Source of the DNA: a bacterium
GTDB taxonomy: Bacteria; Bdellovibrionota; UBA2428
Assembly: GCA_009991595.1 (NCBI GenBank)
Contig: JAACVK010000050.1
Coordinates: 1-32,514 of the forward strand
Length of the DNA stretch: 32,514 bases
Direction of reading: 5' to 3'
Below are positions 16,421 through 23,885 of this stretch, piece by piece (the stretch's first letter is position 1; each line of letters starts with the position of its first letter). Position numbers and translations under genes: made by a program. The notes beneath the pieces were generated by a model that saw nothing but the letters and a program-made list of their open reading frames with translations, searched no databases and was not told the DNA's origin.

Positions 16421-17107
16421 TTAGTGAGTTCGAGCATTCTCTCGCTGAACGCGCTTAGCGTTCTCAATGCGTACGTTATTAAAGCCATCATCATTATCCA
16501 AACCATCAGGCTGTTCAGCTCTGAAGATAATTTCATCGGCATGATCAGAGGCAATGCTTTTGTTAAGTTCGAGCTCAAGATTTGCGAAGCGTGCATCTTG
16601 TTCATCTAAAACAGTTTGCATTTTTGCCAACTCTTCAATCCATTTAACTCGATCTTCTGGAGTAATCTTTAGAATCAGCCCACTCTTAGCTTCGCTATTT
16701 CTTGCAACGATCGCATCTATTCCTGCCGCCGTGTAGAGTGTGGCGAAACCTGCTGCAATAACTCGAGTTCTCATCCTTAAGCCTTTACCGAAATAGGCTA
16801 TCCCCCCAACTCCAATACCACTGGGCAAGCCCCATTGTGAAATCGATTCTACCGCAGACCCACTCAACAACACCTGAAATTTTCCGTCTTCCATTTCAGA
16901 TCTTGCAATGGCTATGCTTAGAGCTTGAGCCTCGGCCTTTTGAGCTAGAATCGAACGACGTGATTCCTTTAACTTGGCTTCTAGCGCTTGAGTGGTCGGA
17001 GAGTCACTTACTTCAGAGCTATCTAAAGCAGGCTGCGCCTTGGCTCCCATTGAAAACAAAAACAATGCTAAAAAAGTCGCTAATATTTTAATGTCTAATT
17101 TCTTCAT
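16421..17107 (-). CDS. Secreted/periplasmic protein of unknown function
   Basis: A 228-aa protein with a signal peptide (MKKLDIKIL, hydrophobic core, GAKA-Q cleavage near residue 25). A charged helical stretch (about 40-75, EAKLKESRR and following) leads to a Gly-rich hydrophobic region (about 90-135) that could be a membrane hairpin or porin-like segment. A second helical part (145-190) precedes an acidic, Asp/Asn-rich tail. I start it at the ATG ending at 17107, four bases after AGGTGAG. A GTG three codons earlier would itself overlap the ribosome-binding site. No family is recognised. It converges with nagZ and has a perfect TATAAT upstream. Confidence 0.6.
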   Translation of the reverse strand: MKKLDIKILATFLALFLFSMGAKAQPALDSSEVSDSPTTQALEAKLKESRRSILAQKAEAQALSIAIARSEMEDGKFQVLLSGSAVESISQWGLPSGIGVGGIAYFGKGLRMRTRVIAAGFATLYTAAGIDAIVARNSEAKSGLILKITPEDRVKWIEELAKMQTVLDEQDARFANLELELNKSIASDHADEIIFRAEQPDGLDNDDGFNNVRIENAKRVQRENARTH

Positions 17108-17181
17108 AAATCTCACCTACACTCATACATGCACATCCTGTGCCCGAAGTGCTAAAGACTAAGCCTCCAGAAACATTCAAA

Positions 17182-17187
17182 ATTATA
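17182..17187 (-). promoter_or_regulatory. TATAAT -10 element
   Basis: A perfect TATAAT on the minus strand, about 75 bases upstream of the ATG at 17107. The best -35 candidate, TAGACA at 17208-17213, is 20 bases away, longer than usual. Confidence 0.35.
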
Positions 17188-17272
17188 AACTCGTAAAAAA
17201 TGAAGACTGTCTATCTATTGCACACGATCACCCCAAGGCGACACTTAAGAGCCTGATTTCCTTAACCAAACC

Positions 17273-18622
17273 TTAACACTTTAAGCTCTTTGAAAACTGC
17301 TTCATCACCATGGAATGGACCACTGCCTGAGTGAAGCGGTAAAGCCACCAAGGCAGTCGAGGCTGATACTCGTGAAGACCAGCAAGCAAGACATTGATAT
17401 CAGCAATGACTCGAAACTCTAGCCTTTCGCGCTTCCCTTTAACGCTCAATAGACCGCCCTTAATATAAAATAGCTGCCTATTAGGAGTGCTACGACTTTC
17501 GCTTAACTCAATCTCAAGAAGTTTAATACCCAAGGGCCACATTCTAAAAGTCGCCTTATTAGCCTCTACACTGACTCTAAATATGCCAAAAAACTTTTTA
17601 TCTAAAAACTCCAAATATTTTTTAGCAACCCATTCCGCATCGCGACCTTCAGGCAAGTAAAGCCTTTGTATGGAGCGCACAAATTTCTGAGGCTGTTTAA
17701 GAGAGTTATACGCATGCGGACGCACACTTTCTTTCAAGCTACTTTGATAGGTGTCTCGTAACGACTGCTCTAAGGGGATGGGCTCCAAGCCAGCCAACTT
17801 TTCTAACCTATGATCTCGACAAACAATGGGGTGCTTCAAACTCTCAACGATTGGACGAGTTAAAGATCGGGGCGCCCTCGTGATTAAAGTCAGCCACAAA
17901 TGAGAAAGGACGGGAGTGAAAAAAGGCACATCTACAAAATATCGCTTTACCTTCATCGCTTCGGCAGTCACCGCCATTAAGCGTCGATAGCTAATGGGAG
18001 CACCACTACCGACATCAAACACAGAATCAAAACACTCTTTACGGCCGATCGAAAATTCAATCAGTTTGACTACATCTTGGACATCAATGGCCTGTGTTGG
18101 CGTGCGAGTCCAACTGGGGCAAAGCATAACATGGAGCCTCTTCACTAGACGCAACAACATTAGAGCCGTAGATCCCCCCACCCCCAAAATCAAACCACTC
18201 CGAATCACAGTAAGGCTCGGCTGGTAAGAAGCCAGAACCTGTTCTACCTCTAGTCGGCTCTTGAGATGCTCTGAAAGATCTTCACCTTCAGGGATAATTC
18301 CCCCCAAGTAGATTATCTGCTTAACATCTTGATTCTGGCAGGCCCGAGCGAAGTTATCTGCTGCAATCAAATCATAGTCCTGGAAGTTTCCCTGACTCAG
18401 CCTAGCCGAAGGTAACATTGAATGAACCAGATAGACAGCAATCTCTGCTCCCGCCATCCCCTGCTCAGCATCTAACAATGAAAACAAATCACACCGTCTA
18501 TCATCCACATTCTCAATTCCGGTCGTGGATCGTGACAGCGCAATGACCCCGTGCTGACTCCTGAGTGACTGGACTAGCTTACGACCAATAAAACCACTAG
18601 CCCCTGCAACAACAACCTTCAT
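17273..18622 (-). CDS. YbjT-like SDR (NAD(P)-binding) protein with DUF2867 domain
   Basis: A 449-aa protein. Its N-terminal Rossmann fold (1-280) starts with the nucleotide-binding motif GASGFIG (G7, G10, G13). It has the family-typical YLVHSM and YLGGI segments, and HLKSRLEVEQVL in place of a YxxxK catalytic pair. The C-terminal 130 residues fit DUF2867, ending with the LPWWLYRFTQAVVHS-type segment. Such proteins are atypical, NDUFA9-like SDRs of unknown reaction, likely membrane-associated or quinone/lipid-related. I start it at the ATG ending at 18622, directly before the Rossmann motif. A TTG 16 codons upstream is less convincing. No terminator is apparent after its stop. Confidence 0.8.
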   Translation of the reverse strand: MKVVVAGASGFIGRKLVQSLRSQHGVIALSRSTTGIENVDDRRCDLFSLLDAEQGMAGAEIAVYLVHSMLPSARLSQGNFQDYDLIAADNFARACQNQDVKQIIYLGGIIPEGEDLSEHLKSRLEVEQVLASYQPSLTVIRSGLILGVGGSTALMLLRLVKRLHVMLCPSWTRTPTQAIDVQDVVKLIEFSIGRKECFDSVFDVGSGAPISYRRLMAVTAEAMKVKRYFVDVPFFTPVLSHLWLTLITRAPRSLTRPIVESLKHPIVCRDHRLEKLAGLEPIPLEQSLRDTYQSSLKESVRPHAYNSLKQPQKFVRSIQRLYLPEGRDAEWVAKKYLEFLDKKFFGIFRVSVEANKATFRMWPLGIKLLEIELSESRSTPNRQLFYIKGGLLSVKGKRERLEFRVIADINVLLAGLHEYQPRLPWWLYRFTQAVVHSMVMKQFSKSLKC

Positions 18623-18676
18623 ACTAAAACCCAATTCTTGATTCCCACGATCAAAATAGTAGTTGATCAACCCCTA

Positions 18677-18699
18677 GTAGACAATGTTGGAGTGTCTAC
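18677..18699. promoter_or_regulatory. 7-9-7 inverted repeat, putative operator
   Basis: GTAGACA (18677-18683) and TGTCTAC (18693-18699) are perfect inverted copies separated by nine bases. They lie in the spacer between the divergent SDR and subtilase genes, where a regulator could control either. Confidence 0.4.
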
Positions 18700-18748
18700 A
18701 GCTTTAAAGTCATCTACAAGTGTCAGATCATTGATAGGAGAACCGTAG

Positions 18749-18776
18749 CAGGTTGCCTTCAAGCAACGATAACCTG
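18749..18776 (+). promoter_or_regulatory. Leader hairpin just before the subtilase start codon
   Basis: CAGGTT (18749-18754) pairs with AACCTG (18771-18776); an alternative inner pairing is GTTGC/GCAAC. The ATG follows at 18782 with no Shine-Dalgarno of its own. A GGAG (18737-18740) lies just before the hairpin, which if folded would bring it to an effective distance of about 13 bases from the ATG. Confidence 0.4.
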
Positions 18777-18781
18777 AAAAG

Positions 18782-20371
18782 ATGAAGACATCTCTCAGTT
18801 TAACTATCTCGCTGGCTTTTGGAATTCTTCCAGTGGCAACCTTCGGCTTCACCGCAGAAAATGATTCCGAATGGATTCGTGGAGAATACATCGCAAAATT
18901 AAAAGAAAAGACCTCTATCAAGACCCTCGAATCACTGAACATCCAAGGATTTCAAACAACAGTTCTAAGTTCAGAACTAGGCTTTATAAGAATAACCGCT
19001 CCACAAAGCGATTCGGACAAGAAAGACCTTGCAAACCTTGAGCAAAACCCTAACTTTGAATACGTAGAAAAGAACTATTCTCTAAAATTAATTGATAACA
19101 AAATCCCCCATCATGCAGTTCCAAGAGTAAACACCCCGCAGTGGGCTCTCGAAAAGATTGAAGCTGAGAAAGCTTGGCAGCACGGAACAGGTTCCATCGA
19201 TGTAATTGTCGCAGTTGTCGATACCGGTATTGACTTTGAACATTATGAATTGGTCGGCCGGCTGTGGAGTGGAAAGAATGCTCGTGGAGAAACTATTCAC
19301 GGTTACAATGCCATTAGCAATGACAACCAAGCACGAGATGACCATGGACACGGAACCCATGTCGCGGGGGTGATCGGAGCAAATCCCGCAAATAACAATG
19401 GCATCAAAGGGCTTAATTGGAAACTACGACTGATGGGAATCAAATTTCTAAACAAAGAAGGCTCTGGAAGCACAGCTAGCGCAATCAAAGGGCTAGAATG
19501 GGCCGTTAAGAATGGAGCTCAGATCCTAAACAACAGCTGGGGTGGAGGAGCCTATTCGCGAGCTCTTAATGACACCATCAGATGGATAGAAGAGCAGGGT
19601 GTTCTTTTTGTCGCTGCCGCCGGAAATGAGAAACAAAACCTTGATTCCACCCCTTCCTATCCGGCAAGTTATGGTTACAAGAATATGATCGTCGTAGCGG
19701 CTCTCGATGAAAAGAATCGGCTCGCTAGTTTCTCAAACTATGGTAAGAAGTCTGTAGACATTGCCGCACCCGGATCTAACATTCTATCGACAGTCTTAAA
19801 TAATAAGTTTGATTCCTGGAGTGGCACCTCCATGGCCGCACCTCATGTAAGCGGGGTTCTAGCTCTACTGAAAGCCAAATACCCCAGCGATGACTATTCA
19901 GACCTCAAGGGCAGACTCATCAAAGGGGTCACCTACGAAGCACCTTTGAAACGAAAAGTCGCTAACAACGGCGCGTCGCTCAATGCTTACAAAGCGCTTA
20001 GTGGTCAATATAGTGATATCCCATTTGATCCACCTGAAGATAGCTGGTCACCTCTAAGGAATGTTCACATTGCTAGCCCAAGCCCCTATCCTCTCAATTA
20101 CACTGAAAGCTGGGAACTCCAACATAGTGGCGCCAAATACATCAAAATCTATTTCAAACAATTCGAAGTTGAAAAAGGTTACGACTTTCTTCGGCTCTAT
20201 GATCGAAGGAAGCAGCTCGTCGATGAACTTTCTGGTAGCTACTATGATGGGTTGTGGTCGGTAACTATTCCTGGCGATTTCGTCAAACTCACACTAAGCA
20301 CGGATAAAATGATTAGTAAAAAAGGCTTTGTTGTAACTGGTTATAAAACATCCAATGCAATTGCCGAATAG
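18782..20371 (+). CDS. Secreted subtilisin-like serine protease (S8) with CUB-like C-terminal domain
   Basis: A 529-aa exported endopeptidase. The signal peptide spans about 1-24, and an I9-type propeptide (about 30-105, with GEYIAKL and the final YVEKNY) acts as inhibitor and foldase. The S8 catalytic domain runs from about 115 to 400. The triad is complete: D147 in VAVVDTGID, H190 in DHGHGTHVAG and S350 in SGTSMAAPH, with oxyanion N282 in AAGN. Residues 415-520 resemble a CUB-like domain (SPSPYPLNYTESW, then YDFLRLYDRR), often found C-terminal to bacterial secreted proteases and thought to aid binding or secretion. It should be an extracellular degradative enzyme, fitting a predatory or scavenging lifestyle (inference). 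Its translation start has no ordinary ribosome-binding site. Confidence 0.93.
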   Translation: MKTSLSLTISLAFGILPVATFGFTAENDSEWIRGEYIAKLKEKTSIKTLESLNIQGFQTTVLSSELGFIRITAPQSDSDKKDLANLEQNPNFEYVEKNYSLKLIDNKIPHHAVPRVNTPQWALEKIEAEKAWQHGTGSIDVIVAVVDTGIDFEHYELVGRLWSGKNARGETIHGYNAISNDNQARDDHGHGTHVAGVIGANPANNNGIKGLNWKLRLMGIKFLNKEGSGSTASAIKGLEWAVKNGAQILNNSWGGGAYSRALNDTIRWIEEQGVLFVAAAGNEKQNLDSTPSYPASYGYKNMIVVAALDEKNRLASFSNYGKKSVDIAAPGSNILSTVLNNKFDSWSGTSMAAPHVSGVLALLKAKYPSDDYSDLKGRLIKGVTYEAPLKRKVANNGASLNAYKALSGQYSDIPFDPPEDSWSPLRNVHIASPSPYPLNYTESWELQHSGAKYIKIYFKQFEVEKGYDFLRLYDRRKQLVDELSGSYYDGLWSVTIPGDFVKLTLSTDKMISKKGFVVTGYKTSNAIAE

Positions 20372-20479
20372 GACGGAAAGCAGTTTCGGTGTATCCTATA
20401 GACCTAAACCACTTAACAACCTTCGTAATATCCAGCCCCATTTGATCTGTGCGAATATTCTTGGCAATTGTGCTTGGTA

Positions 20480-21091
20480 ATGGATATAGATAAAGGCATG
20501 TTTTTGAGGTTTTTTATACTATCTGTCTTCTTTGTTTCGGCCTTGGGAGCTCAAGAGCTTGACGAAGCTCCAAAGTTGACTTGGCAGCAAAAGCTCGAAA
20601 AGGCATTTATCAAAAGATTTCTATACAAAGATGTAGAACTAGACGAAAGTCCTGGAAAATCCCCTCACTGGATTCATAAGCAATACAAGTTTGAAAATGG
20701 CGAAAAGTATAATCTTTGGTGGTGGTTGGGAAATGTGGATGATCCCATAGCTCCAGACTGGTTTCTACCTGATTCTGCAGAGTGGGTCAGAAAACTTCGA
20801 TGGCATTTACGCAACCCGCTTCATAATTTTACATTTTACGTGATTGGTGTGGCCGACAAAGTGGATGAAGACGAATACTCACGTGTGGGTCTTTACCCAA
20901 GATCGGTTATTGCTCCTGAAGAGGGTTGGAACTGGAGCGCTACCCAGATTGATAGCTGGGTGCTTCCTTTTTTGTCTTACTGGCAAGATGATTTTCTCGG
21001 AAGCAACCGACGTTTGATTTTTTACTTTGGATGGCGGGAGCGAGGTAACTTTGGAGCTAAGATCAACCTAAAGAAAACTAAAGCCCCGTAG
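20480..21091 (+). CDS. Secreted Trp-rich protein of unknown function
   Basis: A protein of about 203 aa with a signal peptide (FLRFFILSVFFVSALGAQ, cleavage near GA-Q). The mature part is rich in aromatic residues, with LWWWLGNVDDPIAPDW, RNPLHNFTFYVIGV and GWNWSATQIDSW. The RNPxHNFxFYVIG stretch recalls small uncharacterised proteins seen in bacteria and phages, but I cannot name the family with certainty. No cysteines are visible in the mature part. The start is uncertain: ATG at 20480 or at 20498. The second gives a more classical signal peptide but has AAAGG only one base before it. No clear terminator follows. The protein lies between the protease and the Cys-rich pair, same strand. Confidence 0.6.
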   Translation: MDIDKGMFLRFFILSVFFVSALGAQELDEAPKLTWQQKLEKAFIKRFLYKDVELDESPGKSPHWIHKQYKFENGEKYNLWWWLGNVDDPIAPDWFLPDSAEWVRKLRWHLRNPLHNFTFYVIGVADKVDEDEYSRVGLYPRSVIAPEEGWNWSATQIDSWVLPFLSYWQDDFLGSNRRLIFYFGWRERGNFGAKINLKKTKAP

Positions 21092-21201
21092 CGAATGCTG
21101 TGCCGCGTTTACGCGGATTGCAAAAACTAACGTGAAAATCTACTTAAAACAAGCATGGGCCTACTTGAGTCCTTCCATCTATTTGACGATAGTGATCACT
21201 G

Positions 21202-21561
21202 ATGAGAAGAGCTTTAGCCACCTTCTTCGCAATTGTATTCTTTCAAATGGCTATGCCTATTCATGCCCTTTCTCTATTTTCAAACCCTGAAACAGCTCAG
21301 ACGAGCATGAAAGCTGATTGCCATATTAGCCAGGCTCACTTTGACCCCAAAAATACCTCCGACAAGAATGATACACCTTGCACGCACGGTGAAGATTGCC
21401 AAGCGATGAGCCTTTGTTGCTTACTGGCTGTTTTTGAATCCCAAGAAAATGCTAAGCCACTTTACAGAAGTCACACTCTGCAAAAATTTTGCTCAAACAT
21501 GCGGAGTTTAGGGGCTATTCTACCTCTGGAAAAGCCCCCGAAGTTTTCTTTGTTCACCTAG
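21202..21561 (+). CDS. Small secreted Cys/His-containing protein
   Basis: A 119-aa protein with a signal peptide (MRRALATFFAIVFFQMAMPIHA, cleavage near 22). The mature part carries six cysteines (DCHIS, PCTHGEDC, LCCLL, FCSN) with histidines close by, in a C-x-H and C-x4-C spacing that could bind metal or form disulphides. Similar Cys/His-rich small exported proteins are often found near metal-handling genes, but no family name can be given. Its stop is 43 bases before the metallothionein-like gene, with no terminator between, so the two form a small operon closed by the hairpin at 21777-21807. The ATG lacks a convincing ribosome-binding site. Confidence 0.6.
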   Translation: MRRALATFFAIVFFQMAMPIHALSLFSNPETAQTSMKADCHISQAHFDPKNTSDKNDTPCTHGEDCQAMSLCCLLAVFESQENAKPLYRSHTLQKFCSNMRSLGAILPLEKPPKFSLFT

Positions 21562-21604
21562 CTCTAGAACCCGTAATCAAAAACAAATAACAAAGGAAAA
21601 TTTA

Positions 21605-21745
21605 ATGAAAAAATTTTTAATGATGATCATCCTATCTGTAACTACAACTGCTGGTGCTTTTGCAGCCAACTGTAACTGTGCTTCCGGCTCCCCATGTGAA
21701 TGCACTAGTTGCGATTGCAGCGATTGCGGCTGTGATGAATGTTAG
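21605..21745 (+). CDS. 46-residue secreted metallothionein-like Cys-rich peptide
   Basis: A short gene with a strong ribosome-binding site (AAAGGA seven bases before ATG) and TAG stop. It encodes a signal peptide (MKKFLMMIILSVTTTAGAFA, cleavage AFA-AN) and a mature peptide of about 26 residues. Nine of those are Cys (C23, C25, C31, C33, C36, C38, C41, C43, C46), arranged as CxC, CxC and CxxC clusters with Asp and Glu between. This spacing is what metallothionein-type metal binders show, although known bacterial metallothioneins such as SmtA are cytosolic. Export to an oxidising compartment would alternatively allow dense disulphides. It is followed by a strong terminator. I do not recognise a named family. 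The gene is shorter than common length cut-offs and easily missed. Confidence 0.75.
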   Translation: MKKFLMMIILSVTTTAGAFAANCNCASGSPCECTSCDCSDCGCDEC

Positions 21746-21776
21746 TTGTTTTGTTTAGGCTCTAAGGCCTTTTTGC

Positions 21777-21807
21777 AGGCGACTCTCCAAAGAGAGTCGC
21801 CTCTTTT
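21777..21807 (+). terminator. Strong rho-independent terminator after the Cys-rich pair
   Basis: AGGCGACTCTC (21777-21787) and GAGAGTCGCCT (21792-21802) form a perfect 11-bp stem with a CAAA loop, followed by CTTTT. A smaller AGGC/GCCT stem with T5 lies just upstream. The remaining bases to 21989, before cysE, show nothing further I can support. Confidence 0.85.
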
Positions 21808-21989
21808 AAAGAAAGTTATATAGTGTCTAATCCAAGGCAGGTCGAGGCTAATTCTTTAGCAAACATGACCAGCTCCTGAGGAACTTGAAACCCCCAATTC
21901 TAACCACAAAAAATTTCCCACTCCACACTAGCTCTCAGCTCTTTAAAACGAGATACTAAGCACAATCAATTGACCCACACAGGGAGGGG

Positions 21990-22859
21990 ATGTCGCCGAT
22001 GAAGTCACTAAGTCACCGCTTGTTTGCGCAAAAGAACGTCTTTAGCTGCGTCGCCACCCTGGAGCGTTCGGCCGTCGACCACTTCGTTGAAGAATCGCTG
22101 GATTTGATCTTCCCGGGTATGCTTCGCAAAGCGTATCACGACGAAGCAGATTTTTCGGCGTGCCTCGCGCAGTATCTTAGCAATCTCGAGAATTTTTTGC
22201 GTGTGCTTTGCGTAAAGCCAAGCCAAACGACAAAAATCCTAGAAGGATACCAAACGCGCCTGGTCGAGATCGGCGATACCATAAAGAAAGACGCAACGGC
22301 CTTGCTCGAAGGCGATCCGGCAGCAAGGAGCCTTGAAGAAATTTTACTCTGCTACCCCGGCATCTACGCCGTCGCGACTTACCGCCTGGCCAATTACTTT
22401 TGGACGAATGACGTGCCCATACTGCCGCGGCTTATGAGCGAAATCGCGCACCAAAAAACCGGTATCGACATTCATCCCGGAGCCACCATCGGTGAATCAT
22501 TCCTCATCGACCACGGTACGGGCGTGGTGATCGGCGAAACGGCCATCATTGGCAACTCAGTAAAAATCTATCAGGGAGTCACGCTCGGCGCCTTGAGCGT
22601 CGAAAAATCAATGGCCCAAACCAAGCGCCACCCCACGATCGAAGATCACTGCGTGATTTACTCGAACGCCACCATATTAGGGGGAAACACCGTCATCGGG
22701 CGTCATTCGGTGATCGGCGGCAACGTGTGGATTACCAAAAGTGTACCGAGCAATTCGCTTGTCTACCACAAAAGCGAGGTTAGATTAGACCGTATCGAAA
22801 ACGCCGGCGCCACTGAATCGTCGTTCGCCAGCGAAGAGGAGCTCAGCTATGAAATTTGA
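21990..22859 (+). CDS. cysE: Serine O-acetyltransferase
   Basis: Acetylates L-serine with acetyl-CoA to O-acetylserine, the first step of cysteine synthesis. This is the 289-aa long form. The helical N-terminal region (1-160) carries the family's [21 protein letters not shown] segment. The left-handed beta-helix (about 165-270) carries [26 protein letters not shown] with the active-site Asp/His, then [21 protein letters not shown]. The start is preceded by AGGGAGG; ATG at 21999 is an equally possible start. It overlaps cysK by 11 bases. Base composition is clearly higher in GC than the genes around it (about 57% in sampled lines). Assignment is firm. Confidence 0.94.
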   Translation: MSPMKSLSHRLFAQKNVFSCVATLERSAVDHFVEESLDLIFPGMLRKAYHDEADFSACLAQYLSNLENFLRVLCVKPSQTTKILEGYQTRLVEIGDTIKKDATALLEGDPAARSLEEILLCYPGIYAVATYRLANYFWTNDVPILPRLMSEIAHQKTGIDIHPGATIGESFLIDHGTGVVIGETAIIGNSVKIYQGVTLGALSVEKSMAQTKRHPTIEDHCVIYSNATILGGNTVIGRHSVIGGNVWITKSVPSNSLVYHKSEVRLDRIENAGATESSFASEEELSYEI

Positions 22860-23772
22860 CAACATCCTGCTAACCATCGGCCGCACACCAACAGTTCGGA
22901 TTAACCATTTGTTTCCGGAAGCTACCAAAAAGAACATCGAAGTTTACGTCAAACTGGAACGTGCCAATCCCGGAGGATCGATCAAGGATCGCATTGCCCT
23001 CGCGATGATTGAAGACGCCGAGAAAAGCGGCAAACTTAAAAAAGACAGTGTCATCATTGAGCCCACATCGGGCAACACCGGCGTCGGCCTGGCCATGGTG
23101 GGTGCGATCAAAGGCTATCGAGTGATGCTTACTATGCCCGAGAGTATGAGCGTTGAACGCCGCCGCTTGATGGCAATCTACGGCGCCGAACTGGTGCTAA
23201 CTCCTAAAGAAAAGGGCATGAAAGGCGCCATCGAGCGTGCGCATGAACTTGCGAACACCACGCCCGGCGCTTGGATGCCGATGCAATTTGAGAACCAGAG
23301 TAACGTGGCTATCCACCGCGAAACCACCGCGCTCGAGATCACGTCCGATTTTCCAGATGGATTAGACTACCTAATTACTGGAATCGGTACCGGCGGCCAC
23401 ATCACAGCTTGCGCAGAGATTTTAAAAACAAAATACAAAAATTTGAAAGTCTTGGGCGTAGAGCCCAGCGACTCCGCGGTGTTATCAGGAAGCGCCCCCG
23501 GACCACACGCGATTCAGGGAATTGGCGCCGGATTTGTGCCCACCATTCTAAAACGCGACTTGTTGGATGGCGTAGTGCAAGTGACCAAAGACGAAGCCTA
23601 CAACTATGCCCGTAACGCCGCCAAACGTGAAGGCATCTTACTCGGCGTCTCGAGCGGAGCGAGTTTAGCGGCCGTGGCCAAACAAATCGCCGGCATACCC
23701 GCTGGCTCTAGGGTGCTAACCTTCTGCTACGACACAGGCGAGCGCTACCTCTCGATCGACGGGCTGTTCTAG
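22849..23772 (+). CDS. cysK: Cysteine synthase A (O-acetylserine sulfhydrylase)
   Basis: A PLP enzyme joining O-acetylserine and sulphide to give cysteine. The PLP lysine is K46 in NPGGSIKDR. The substrate loop TSGNTG, the phosphate-binding GTGTGGH-type loop (GIGTGGHIT) and the C-terminal GVSSGAS are all present. At 307 aa it is full length. GAGGAG lies seven bases before the ATG, inside the end of cysE. The gene overlaps cysE by 11 bases, so the two consecutive pathway enzymes are translationally coupled and could form the classical cysteine synthase complex. It shares the GC-rich composition of cysE, unlike its flanks, suggesting the pair arrived or evolved as one unit. Confidence 0.95.
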   Translation: MKFDNILLTIGRTPTVRINHLFPEATKKNIEVYVKLERANPGGSIKDRIALAMIEDAEKSGKLKKDSVIIEPTSGNTGVGLAMVGAIKGYRVMLTMPESMSVERRRLMAIYGAELVLTPKEKGMKGAIERAHELANTTPGAWMPMQFENQSNVAIHRETTALEITSDFPDGLDYLITGIGTGGHITACAEILKTKYKNLKVLGVEPSDSAVLSGSAPGPHAIQGIGAGFVPTILKRDLLDGVVQVTKDEAYNYARNAAKREGILLGVSSGASLAAVAKQIAGIPAGSRVLTFCYDTGERYLSIDGLF

Positions 23773-23843
23773 CCGAAGATCGCAGCAAGAGGTCGAGCTA
23801 AAATTACTTAATCATATCCAGCACATTGAACAAGTGTTGTGCG

Positions 23844-23885
23844 AAAAAGCGATGCATGATATCATGATATCATGCATCGCTTTTT
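23844..23885. promoter_or_regulatory. Perfect 42-bp palindrome containing a start codon (putative autoregulatory operator)
   Basis: Bases 23844-23885 read identically on both strands, centred between 23864 and 23865. The core is two adjacent TGATATCA boxes (23857-23864 and 23865-23872), the outer arms are GCGATGCA-like, and the ends are A5 and T5. The ATG of the RHH-MNT gene (23872-23874) lies inside the right arm. Tandem short palindromes suit a ribbon-helix-helix regulator. The T5 end could also make it a bidirectional terminator for cysK. Confidence 0.8.

Noticed and set aside
18667-18942. Leftward 91-residue frame across the SDR/subtilase spacer
   Set aside because: It covers the operator-like repeat, the leader hairpin and the subtilase signal peptide in antisense, with no start signal or domain.
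21103-21116. CCGCGTTTACGCGG hairpin as terminator of the Trp-rich protein gene
   Set aside because: The stem is only six base pairs and no T-run follows.
21808-21989. Possible SAM or T-box type riboswitch before cysE
   Set aside because: I could not draw any recognised riboswitch core or a terminator/antiterminator pair in the 180 bases.
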